DNA from: Hoplostethus atlanticus
Lineage: Eukaryota > Chordata > Actinopteri > Trachichthyiformes > Trachichthyidae
Assembly: GCA_034670405.1 (NCBI GenBank)
Contig: JAXDDX010000057.1
Span: 1,287,001-1,351,000, forward strand
Length of the DNA: 64,000 bases
Direction: 5' to 3'
The notes under the pieces are model-generated. The model saw only the letters and a list, made by a program, of their open reading frames with translations. It was not told the origin of the DNA and ran no database searches. Every line of letters begins with the position of its first letter. Position 1 is the stretch's first letter. Position numbers and translations under genes: made by a program. Positions 50,001 to 61,000 of the stretch are shown piece by piece.

Positions 50001-53000
50001 GAGTTAAGGACAGAGCAATGCCAAGTAGACGGCATAAGGAGGAGCAGCTAGAGGAGGAGATGAGAAAGAGAGTGAAGATGTTTGCTCTTGATTTGAGGCT
50101 TTTTGGCTGAACTCAGGCTCAGAAAATCAGGTTCTACAGAGAGAGGAGAGGGAGGCAGCAACGCCCGACAGGACTTACTCTTCACCCCCTTTTTCCCCTT
50201 GCGCTCCTTTCTGTACTGCTCCTTGAGTTTGGTTATCAGGCCCTGGTCCACATCCCAGGCCTCAGAAATGGGACCCTGCTCGTCCTTCTCTACACAGGGG
50301 GGACAAAACCAGACCAAGAGGCTGTTGAGGCACTGCCCTGGTCGGGGCCCAAGTGGCCAGGCAGGGTGGGTAAAGGTGCAGAAACCTCTCTCAGACTCGT
50401 ACTCTCCTGGAGGTTTTCACGCTCATCGTGCAACTTCCCCTGCATCGCTGCAGCTTGCTGACCAGACTCAACTGGGTAAGCTGGGCCCAGAGTCCGGTGC
50501 AACAGCCCAAGAAGAGTTCAGAGGGAGGTAGAAAGCCTCAAGGAGAGTAGTAGGCCTTTAGGACCTGAGATGAGCATCTTTGCTTTAAAAGAGACCACCG
50601 CCACCACAGTGAGCTCATTCTGACCATGAGGGGCACAGAAGTGACTTCACGAGTCCCTAATTGTGGCAGTGGACTCTGCACTCTCTGCCATGTCTTTTAA
50701 TCTTTTCCAGCTTCTCTTTTGTATTTGAAGAAGCGAGAGTGGCGGGAAGGAATTTGATGCCAGCTGGGGACTTCTTTCATTTGAACATAAGGATTCATTC
50801 ATGGGAAATCTAATAATAAAATAATTTCTAATTCTGACCAATTCTTCTTAATGATCAAATTGTTGGATACCCATAAATCACATGAGTAAGGTCAAATAAA
50901 AACAATTAATCCCAGGTGTATGTAATTACTCAAACCTATGTCCAAATACAAAGAAACACCTGACATCAAGACCTGTTTTTTTCTGGCTTTAGGATCTGTA
51001 GGACTCATGTCACAGACTCAAAAGGAACCGGGTTGATTTGACGACACACCGACAACACAGGAGTGGAACAGACATTGTGGTCACAGGCTGGCTATGGGAA
51101 CACACAGTGGAAGAGATCATCACAAACTATGTGTTAAACAGAGAAACTCCAAGCATCATGATTTACGACCACAGCATGGTATGTGAATGATGGGCACAAG
51201 TACTCCATGAACAATCACCAAACTATGGGCTGATGCCAACTGTGGACTGAAGAAAGGGGAAAATAATGAGATTAAGACACAAATAAAAGAATTGGCAATC
51301 TGAAACTCTGAAACTGGTATATTTCTAGGTGAAAAATAATCTACTGGAATGATGAGTTTTAATAACTGTAACTATATAACAAAATAAGAGAAAAGAAACA
51401 TGAACCTTAATACGTTTGGCACCATAACTGCCTTTGACAGAGTCTGCTTTTCTGTCCTATTCCAACCATGCACTCCATGGCCTGCTCCTAACAGACCCTG
51501 AATGCCCCTTCAGGCCCCAGGACTCACCCCAGTCTGTGCCGTCCCCCGTGCCCCGGGACTCCGGTGAGGTGTCCATGTCGTCAGGGCTGGACAGGAAGTC
51601 GAAGCCCTTCAGCGCCTCCTCTGCGTCCGGGTCCTCGCTGGTGTCCATACTGGCTGGCAACAATGACGATGACGACGATGGGGGCTTCTTCCTCATGATC
51701 TGAGGCAGGCACAGAAGGCCATTACAATGGTACAACTACAGACGGGCATGGCGGCTTCTAAGCATTCCTATGAAAGAGTGAGAGTGCAGGTTTTCTTACC
51801 GTCCTGGATTCCATGATAGTCCTGTCCTTCCCCTCACTATCCTCTTCCTCATCTTCATCACTGAACTCTGCTGCTGCACTCTCTATGAACTTGAAGGCCT
51901 CCAAAACAGCGCTACTGTCAGAGATCTCCGTTTTCCTGTTAAAACATAATGACGTGTGCATGAACATTGGAATTGAAACGCCGTAACAGCTCAAGGGCAG
52001 TTCCTCCTTAGCTTCTTCCCTAATGACTCCTTTTGGAGAGTGCTCACCCTCTGGTGTCCAAGCCCTTTGTTGATGCGTCTGTCCCGTTGACCAAAGGCTC
52101 AGTACTGGTCCTTTCACCTGTTCTGCCACCTCCTCCATCCCCAGCCAGACCCAGCAGGGCTCTGACCCGCTGGGACTTCACGTCCAAGATGGTGTCTGTG
52201 TAGCCCACCTCCTGCAGGTACCTGAAACAAGGTAAGTGAACTCAAACCTAGGTTCTCATTCAGATAAGTAATTCAAATTGGAATTCAGACATGGTAAAAA
52301 CTACTGAGTAATGACGGCACTGCTGTTATTATTATTGTTAATGAGGTATGGGCACTGCTGTTTTGGTGTGAGGCAAACCCTGTACATCTATCCCCCTTAT
52401 TTCCCTTAGGCAGAGCTGCCTCCCTACAAAAATGAAATCATAAATTAATGAATGAAGACTGCCACTCATAAATGCAACACCAAACACTGGTAGCCCTAAA
52501 CCTCGCTAGCTAACTATTGTTTCTGTTCACACACACGTGATCTGCTGCTATGACTGGCTGGTCTGTATGGAGCCACCACGACTACAACAGTAGTCAACAT
52601 GTTTTTAGATCACTGATGAAGCTGTCCACTAAAATTCAATATTTACTGGCCTGGAGCTCTGAGAAAACATCATCGGGCCACCGGCCAAGTGGCAATGCCA
52701 AGCTACTGATCTAGTCTGGGCCAAAGATCAAAATGTTATGAATGGAACATGTGATATGAATTGTGTACAGTGCAGTATTTACTAATGGTGAAACTCCTTG
52801 GACAAGCAGTTCGGCCATGAAGTTAAATAAAGCTGTAAACGGACAAGTTGATTCTACTTTTATAATATAGTTTACAATAGGTTAGTTGATCTACTATAAG
52901 CATTTAAACTTGCTCACAGAAAGTCCAGTACTTGTTATTGTCAAATGTGTAATGTCCTCTGGCACTAGTCTAGTTATCAATAACAGCCCTGCTGAGGCCT

Positions 53001-54306
53001 GTGCAGCCACTCATCCTATATTACACCTACCCTGTGGGGACTTGCACAGTAGAAACTCTAGCGATTTGAGCAGGCGACCGGCTGAGGGGGAGGGGTGTTT
53101 TAGCACGCTATTGATCTGTCACTTGACACAGGCTCCAGAATAAATTGGCTGCCTCATCAGCTAGCGTGTTGGGGCAGATGATGTGTCAGGGTGCCTGATG
53201 GTGTCTGGGATAAAGGCCTGAGCCCTGATCATTTACAGATACTGACTGGAGAGTACGACGAGCCCGCTGGGTAAACCAGAGAGCGTAATTACTACTATTG
53301 TCCAGGCGAGGGAGCTCTTCTCCACAGTTTTCCGGGCCATACAGCAGGCACAGTTGTAAACATAGTTCACTAACACCGTTATGTCTGGCACCAAATAGAC
53401 AACGAGTCGGACAGTACAAATGCAGACCAACACAGCTGTCAGCCTTTGAACATCCTGGTATTTAGATACAGTATATCTTTGTGCAGTGATATTCACCTAC
53501 AATAGTGTACTGTTCTCTGTAGCAGTTTTCTGGGAGACAGTCATGCAAGGATAAAAGCAGCATGTGTACTCACTGTCTGAGGAGCTGGCGGCCTTGCTTC
53601 CAAGACAGCTGATTGTTGAGTGACCCAGGAGCCTCGTTCTCATTGGCCTCATCTGGGGAAGAAAAAGGAGGACACGAATCACAGCTCCGCAAACACACAC
53701 AGCCACTGACATTAATTCCACTCTGTAAACAAAACCAGAACATTCCTGCATCACAGCATCAGGCAACTATGCACATTCAGCCCTCAGTTGCTTTCACTAG
53801 GTCAATAGAGGATTACAATTAAGTAGAGGTGGTTGTTTGAAAACGGGATGGATCTTCTATTGCTTCTCTTTAAACTGTGCCATTGAAATTGCACTGAAAT
53901 ATGGATACCCCATTATAGCATGGAGGGGACTTTGTTAGGTTTGGATGTTTAATGTGAAAATAACTTCATATGATTTCAACGGCTGTACAGTGTAAGGAGT
54001 ATGACGAGTAACTAAGCTCTAACCGATTCATCCTCTTGTTAAAATGATCATCATTTGTTGCCATCTGCGATAACTACCCCTATTCCTAATGTTTACATCC
54101 CACTGGGCATGTGGGCATTCTCGCCTCATAAAAACAATGTAGACGGCAGCAGCAGAAACAGAGCAGAACAGATTTAAAACTCATTAGCAATGGTACTCCT
54201 GGTTACAATGAGAAATAGCAGACATCATTGTGGAACGGTTCAATATTTAATGACGTATTAAAACTCTGCTCTAACCAGGTCCCGTGACATACTAGAAAGA
54301 GCAACA

Positions 54307-54347
<41 letters not shown>

Positions 54348-54524
54348 TGCAGCATCTAGAACAGCACACAGTCTTTATCACTGCCTAGTGCACTGACTGA
54401 ACAAACAATGATGGGATTCAAGGCTCACTTTGATATTCAACATCGTCAGCACTCTGGTGGCGAGTCGGCTGGGATACTAGCGTGGCGGCCGCAAGTCGTG
54501 TTAATAAGATGTAGATGGGGTGCA

Positions 54525-54556
<32 letters not shown>

Positions 54557-57500
54557 ACTGTGTGTCAAGGGGTTGAGTTGTCAGGGCAGGAAGAGGAAGA
54601 AGCCTCAAAAGTGGGTCATGTCTAATTCAGGAGGGTGAGGGGCAGGCAGGTGCGCCACCATACGTGCTACACCACCCCCTCCTCCCCTCCTCCCCTCCCT
54701 CCACCTAACACCTCTCCCCCTCACCTCCCTCCCTTCATCAACACTTCAAGGGCTCCGGTGCCTTGAACAGCCTTCGTGAATAGAGATGAGAAGGGAAAAA
54801 AAAAAGAGGAAATAATAAAATCAGACGGGAGGGGACTTGAACATGCGAGTCCAATTATACTGCAGTAACACGAGCAGGTAGCGCACCGATGAGGTACTGG
54901 GGGTGATACCAGGATAAAACGAGGTGTTGCATTTGGAGAACTTATAGGAACTAATCCAAACTGGGAGCAATACGTGGCATGTTGAAGAGTAAGTGGCTCA
55001 GGCTTGATTTATATACTGTGCATGGCTTCATTAGCCATTATTACAGTGCTTTTGTTATGTGGTTTATTGTGTCTCAAATTCCCTGCTGTGGCAGTTGTTA
55101 CAGTGTGTGTGTATGTGTCTATCTATGTCAGCAAAATGCTCTGTCTTATTCCAGGCTGTTAGATGCCGGCAAATGAGAAAAATGGATTATGTCTCAATCA
55201 TATTTGTTATCCGAACCCACACAATTAGTCTAAATCTTTTCCGCTCTGTTAAAGTAATGGATCAAACCGGTGTTGGGTACCGGCTTCCACCGTGTTGTTA
55301 CACTCGGGAAAACACACTGTGATGAAACTATCGAGGCAAACAAGATTCAACATGCGTGCGGCCTACACGCATGTGGCAATCCTGTCACTTGAGGTATGTG
55401 AAGAGAGCAACCATGATGATTTAGTACGGAGAGGTTTAGGCGGTGGTTTGTGGCTCCATAGGCTTACCAGAGTCGTAGCTTGGGGGTTTCATGTCTCCTT
55501 GATTCAACTCTGTCCCGTATTTTAACTTGTGGTACTTTGCTCTGGAAGTAAAAAAAAAAAAAAGAGACACACAGAAATAAGACAGTGCTGATCTAAGAGG
55601 TTTGACAACAAGCTCTGTAAAAACACATTATGCACTTCATCATAGTCATAGTCATCTCAACAGCAACTCGCACTACTTAACACAAACGTATTTGATTGTT
55701 TGACTGCTTCACTTGTAGCGTGATTCCCCTTGTAGTGTTTCCCATTCACATGCATTTAGGACCTATGTAGAAAAGCGGTATGGCTTATGTCTGTTTTGGC
55801 CTTTGCTGTGATGACAGATGCTGACTAAAATAACAGATTTTCTTTTTCCTATGACCACACACACATCCATCCATATCAGTAGGAAAGAGTAAATTCCAAG
55901 GAGCTCGCATGCCCTACTGTTCACATACTGGAGTCCCACCACGCCACTCCCCCAGTGATCCAGCAGAAGCACTCCGTCAACCCATCCAATTCCTTTTAAA
56001 TTGGGAACATCCTGCATCCAGCAGGCCATTCCCGATATTCCTTTTTAGATAGCCGCTGAGACATGACCTGTTGCTAAGCAACCGGGGAGAGCAGGAGTGG
56101 TTCTATTTTAACTGTTGCTCCTGAGGCAGAGCCCGCGGTGACATCGCCTGGGGAAAAGTAGATAAATATACGCTACAAACAGCTAGAGGGGGATTCCACC
56201 CATAACAAACGTAATGATGATGTTTCTGACAGAGCAAAGGTAATGAAAACTTAACGAACCATTGAGCAGAAGGAACAAATGACAGAGCACTCACCCATTT
56301 TGACAGCTGTCTAACTCTGTTGTGTCATGGCCCTCATTAGCCTAGATGCTCTCAGACTCCCAACTCAAATTGAAAAAAAGATACCTGCACTCAAGTCTTT
56401 TCATTTTCTAGCCTGTAAACTACATGTCTCAGTTTCCACTTTTCCACTCTCAACCTTTCTTAGGTGCTCAGGAGGAGAACCGGCCAGGCTCCGTGTTGGT
56501 TGGTTGGTGTGGACCACTTTTTGGTGCTACCACAGCACTTTGGTGTTAACAGTTAAACGTAGTGTGGTGGTGTTAAAGTCAACGTAGTTTCACTCACTCC
56601 GATCATGCATACCCCCACCCAAACCCTCCACCCGAGCACCTAGAAAGCACTAGTGCACTTGTTTATCCAGGGAGGGATTTGCTGAACACATACACTCTAT
56701 TTTAGCACTGCTCTGCTTCACATTCATACAGTCCCACATCTGGTAGTTGTCCAGTACAACCACAGTCTTCTGCTGTTGGCCACAGGAGCAGCTCTACGGG
56801 TTCAATTAAAGGTCAAGTGCCGTGCTTAAGAGTATTCTCGATGCTGATGCGGAGGGAGGCTTAAGTTCCTTGCTCACTTTCCGAACCCTTCCAGTTACAA
56901 ACGTGCTTCACTTACCGTTAGGCTACATATTGAGTCTTGCCTGGCTCCTACACAGAGCGAGTGGTTATTGATGTTTCATTTAGTGAGCCAAGTAACTCAT
57001 ATTTAAGGTCTCTACTCAATGTAGTATAAGCTGATGGCATTAACTAACTATTATACTTCCCTCTGTTCATCAAGGCTAACAAACAACAAACTTTCAAACT
57101 GTTATTATGGTCATTGTAGTTCACTAACACGCTTTCAGCACTTGGCTTAGCATTAAATAGTGATTGTTTGGGAACTACATCGACAAAACTCGCCAGCTTC
57201 ATGCATTACAACCCCCCAAATGAATCCCAAACAAAAAAATTACTTTGCCTTTAATTTACCTGGGAACACTGATCAATATATCTCCAGTACAGCTCCAGTG
57301 TGCAGCCATTCGCCATGGCGGAAAGAAACTGCAATATGTGTCACCTCTGCTACCAGAGGGATTTATTGTGCGGTTTTGACAGGCTAGCGCACAGGGAGGG
57401 TAAAGACTACATTATTCTGGTTTACTGGAGAAAGAGAGCAGTGATGGTGACCTTGTCTTGCCTGGGGAGAGAGAGTTCTCCTCTCCCGTCCCGCCCCGTC

Positions 57501-58045
57501 CTTCCGCAGGACAGTGCAGCATCATCAGTATCAGACAGAAAACAAAGCCTTCTTGCCAACACATGCTCTCGCCCAGAGACATCACACCAGCTCGACTCAG
57601 GGGAATCTCTCTGGCAAACTGAAACTGAAAGCTGCTTTTTTTACAAAACTTTTTTCCCATTTTCACATTATCAATTAATGGTATACAAACTTGTTACACA
57701 GATACGCAGAGAGTTCAGCCTCGTGTGCCTGCTCTGTGGAGGTTCAGCAGATGTTGAGCTGTTGACCAATCAGAATCTCACGCTGCACACATACTCCTTT
57801 TGCAATTTTCTTGCTGGCAGGAATTTATTTTTAGAAGCATACAAAAATGGAAACACTGTAGTTGTTCTTACGTCAGTGGGTACAGAGAAGCTAATGTATT
57901 TGTGTGTGGGTTGTAGTGTTGGCAGGCATGAAGGCACCCACCTCTCCTGCTTCAGGGCGTACTCCAGCATCTTGATCCTCCTCACAAGGTCCTTCTTCAA
58001 GTTCTCCTGGCCTTTCCTCTCCCCCTGCAGGAACGCGATTTGGGC
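44080..58045 (-). CDS. strn: Striatin, exons 2 to last (exon 1 beyond window)
   Basis: Striatin is a PP2A B'''-type regulatory subunit and the scaffold of the STRIPAK kinase/phosphatase complex. Minus-strand exons in transcript order: 58045-57942, 55541-55468, 53652-53574, 52221-52048, 51935-51800, 51699-51528, 50289-50179, 48698-48555, 48374-48238, 47787-47612, 46847-46800, 46692-46571, 46465-46298, 46197-46057, 45375-45187, 44249-44080 (stop TGA at 44082-44080). They encode 714 residues, against about 780 for whole human STRN. Seen in order: coiled coil (AQIAFLQGERKGQENLKKDL), the WKQGRQLLRQYLQEVGYTDT helix, calmodulin-binding-type SQRVRALLGL, an acidic DEDEEEDSEGKD patch, EQYRKERKGKKGVKRPNRSK, and the C-terminal WD40 propeller ending GADALAKVFV. 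No break was found. The vit neighbour and near-identity to human STRN favour strn over strn3. Confidence 0.95.
44269..44810. mobile_element. TTAA-ended MITE in last strn intron
   Basis: The left end TTAAAGGGGAACACC at 44269 matches the reverse complement of the right end (TTAAAGGATAATACC, ending at 44810) in 12 of 15 positions, with TTAA on both sides. The 542-bp interior has no open frame. Its left end is only 19 bp from the acceptor border of the last strn exon. Confidence 0.55.
45757..45895 (-). mobile_element. tRNA-derived SINE relic, minus strand
   Basis: On the minus strand it carries a canonical B box GGTTCAAATCTGGCC (+ strand GGCCAGATTTGAACC at 45859-45873). The accompanying body, read on the + strand (TTTTATTGGATAGTTGACAG, then GAGAGAGAGGGATGACATG), is a common teleost repeat. 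It lies in the strn intron between 45376 and 46056. Confidence 0.65.
49140..49222 (-). mobile_element. tRNA-like SINE head relic, minus strand
   Basis: Read on the minus strand there is an A-box-like TAGCACAATGTGTAGAGCAT followed about 25 bp later by a B-box-like GGGGGTTTGATTCTCCCTGCC. This is a decayed tRNA-derived head, not a functional tRNA, because the acceptor stem does not pair. It lies in strn intron 8. Confidence 0.5.
54308..54346. repeat. (TG)n microsatellite, strn intron 3
   Basis: About 19 TG units. A second TG run of about 13 units lies at 54529-54556 in the same intron, followed by a C/T-rich tract at about 54660-54740. Confidence 0.94.
56785..56935 (-). mobile_element. tRNA-derived SINE relic, minus strand
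   Basis: On the minus strand, GTAGCCTAACGGTAAGTGAA and then TAACTGGAAGGGTTCGG form an A box and a B-box-like region; further on is a decayed AAGTGCCGTGCTTAAGAG stretch (+ strand). The arrangement matches a widespread fish tRNA-derived repeat. It lies in strn intron 2. Confidence 0.6.
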
Positions 58046-61000
58046 CTGCAAACACAAAAATAGAATTGCCAGGGCACAATCTATAGCAATATGACATATA
58101 GTTGCTTTTATATATAGATTTGATGCTTCTGGTTGGCATCTTGGATATGAGCCATCTACACAAAGAAAACTGCCTTGGAAGTGCACTGCAAAGACAACCT
58201 CCATGGGGCACTAACATCTGAAGAGAACAGCCTCTGTTGAGACTGAAATAGGATGGTGTCAAATCAATATGCGTGGCATGATGAGAAACAAAAAGACAAT
58301 CTGTACAATTCTATTTTAGTCTAACCTACTCATTCTCCCACACATCATCCAGCCCCCCTTTCTCCCTCTCAAATCCCCTCAGCACACCAGTTCCTCTCTT
58401 CAGAAACAGGCAGCAGCTGTTGACGCATTCAGTCTGAGTCAGCATTACATCACTGGGTAACACACACACACACACACATTTAATGAGTGTGGTAGGGCCC
58501 AACTCAGAGTACAATACCAACACTCTGGCATCCAGGAACTGCACGAGACAGAGCAAACACACCAGGACAGAAGACACATCGACCATAAGGGACAAAATAC
58601 TGTATATTAGTGTATTACTACACATTATCTTACCCTTTTGCACTGCAAACATCTTCAGAAAACATTGATCAGTGATCACTGCAATCACCGTAAAATAAAT
58701 TTCCAGTGATATCATTACAGTGTTATCTGTTACCGTTTTTTTAAGGGTGGTGTATAGTGAAACTGACATATTGGCCCATCCCTAGTGATAGTCTGAGGAT
58801 CGGAGATTAACCAAAACTAAATACAACAAAGCCTGTCCACACAGTCTGTCCAGTATGTTGTGGGCTACAGCCAAATGACGGCGAGCCCTCCTCTCAAAGC
58901 TGCTAAGGGCTGCCTTGTTTAAGCAAAGGAGGATAACTGCTGTTGTTTCCCTTTCAGCACCTCATCAGTTACTCTCTATCCTTTCAAGTCACTTGTTGTG
59001 GTAAATCACCACTGAAAGTGAGACAGCAATGAAGCAGAAGAGGAGGACTTAAACAGCCACGTTGTAGTTTAGTTTGTTTGCAAACACTTTAACCCCATTT
59101 TGAATCAGCAAGAGCAAGACGCTTTGTAGATTTATTGTAAACATGGTTGGAGGATAGAAAAAAACAGCTACTTTCTAGCTTCAAACGGGGAAGTTCTCGT
59201 GTGAGACTAGTTTTAGTTTAGAAAGAGTTTTTTTTTGTTTTTTTTTCAGGAGTTTAAATTTCCCTCCTAAAACTAGATATTAACTTAACAGTAGAGAAAT
59301 CAACTGTGGGGTCCCCTACTAAGAACTTTAATTTAATACACATTTTTAGTCAAATGATATTTCTCATATAAGATTACATAATATTTCACTCATATAAGTC
59401 AACAAAGGTTTCTTAGTATTTAGTGAAAGTCAGAATTTCTCAATACTTGGTATGTAGCAACAAACACACACAGAGGACCATATTAATTTTGTCAATTCAC
59501 AGTGTGTATTAAGGGCTGACATGTGTTAATATTTGAATGAACTATGATGTGACAACAATTTGAGAAAACCTTACCAAACGGAGGGCGAACAAGATATTCA
59601 GATATATTTCAATTTCACACGAGCATTTCTCAAAGATCTAAAAATGTTGATTTGTATCAGTTCTAAATAATGTATTCTTGAATAAAAAGTATCAACTGAG
59701 TAAAACCAATTGTATTACTTTTTGATAAATGATGAAAACAAAGCAGTTCTTGGTAGTGGACTCAGACTTTTGGACCCCGCTGTAGCTCACTTAAATCTTT
59801 GTATTTCAGTCTGCATGCAGGGGACGGTGCGAGTTTGAGTAGGCTGGCTCACAGTTTCTCTTGGATAGCAAGCACTGCTGCTGCTGCCTGCAACAATGAG
59901 TCATGACAACACTTCAATGTGCCTTGTATTAATAACAGGATTTCATACCATCCACATTTCTCTGCAGTGGAATTCAATCATAACAACCTGCTCTAACTGC
60001 ACAGTGGCCTCAGGATTTAGGGCCCTGGTCCTCAGTCTGACACTGTTCCCAGGTCTGTTATTTGTGGCTTACAAAAACAATGCCAAAAAAGAGAGTACTA
60101 AGTGCAGTTGGCACCAATCACATGCTAGCAGTCTGCATCCATGCCAAGAGCTGATGCTTTGAAAGGTAGCTTAGCGCAGCATAGACACCACTTTCTCTAA
60201 TACACCTAAGAGTCTCCAGTTCCTTATTCATCCTGTTTAATGTACATCTGTGCTCAGCTGGATCCATACTAATGCATTCTTGATTGAGAACAATGTTAAC
60301 AGTCTGGTGTACATCTGACTGTTCACATGCACTGAGCACTACCACATGAAACCAAAACAAGGAAGAAAGGTCCTGATCCTGATATCTGAAGTCAGATACA
60401 GCCCAAACCCTAATGTGGAAAGCCCAAACGCCTCTCCAGTGCATCTATAAGCTCAGCTACTGTGTTGAGTAGGATGGACATAAGATAATGCAAAAGCAGT
60501 CATGGAGCAGTGAGGTACCTATCACTCATCAAAAACATTAGTTTATCCCCGTAGACACACCAATGGATTGAAAATAAGATTTTCATTCCTTTCATAATAT
60601 GAAAAACCCACAAGTGTTGTAGATGACAGATGATGGACAACATAATTGCGCAACAACAAAGCAGGCATCACTTTGAATTGTATTTGGAGGATGGGGCACA
60701 TGAAAGAAAAGAAAAAAAAGGCATATGGAAATAAGGCATAACGAAAATACTGCATATGGAAAAATCACTGTTTGGACAGGGCCAGACTGTGTGGCTGCCA
60801 AAATAGCTTACTCTGGTTCCTATTCAAAGATTAGGACCACTTCCTCAGGGCCTTGAAATTGTATCATCTGCAACTGGGCACCGCAATCTAGAAATACTAG
60901 TTAGGCTAATTGCAGAGCTATTTTCCAATAAATGTCTATTGGTGTCCAGATGGACGCAACAGAAATGCAAATACCGATAAATTCACAACACACAACCTCA

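Noticed and set aside
57300-58094. 264-codon + strand frame as a protein gene
   Set aside because: It overlaps a strn exon antisense, has no recognised domain or neighbouring splice pattern, and low-complexity composition late in the frame. Kept only as a finding.
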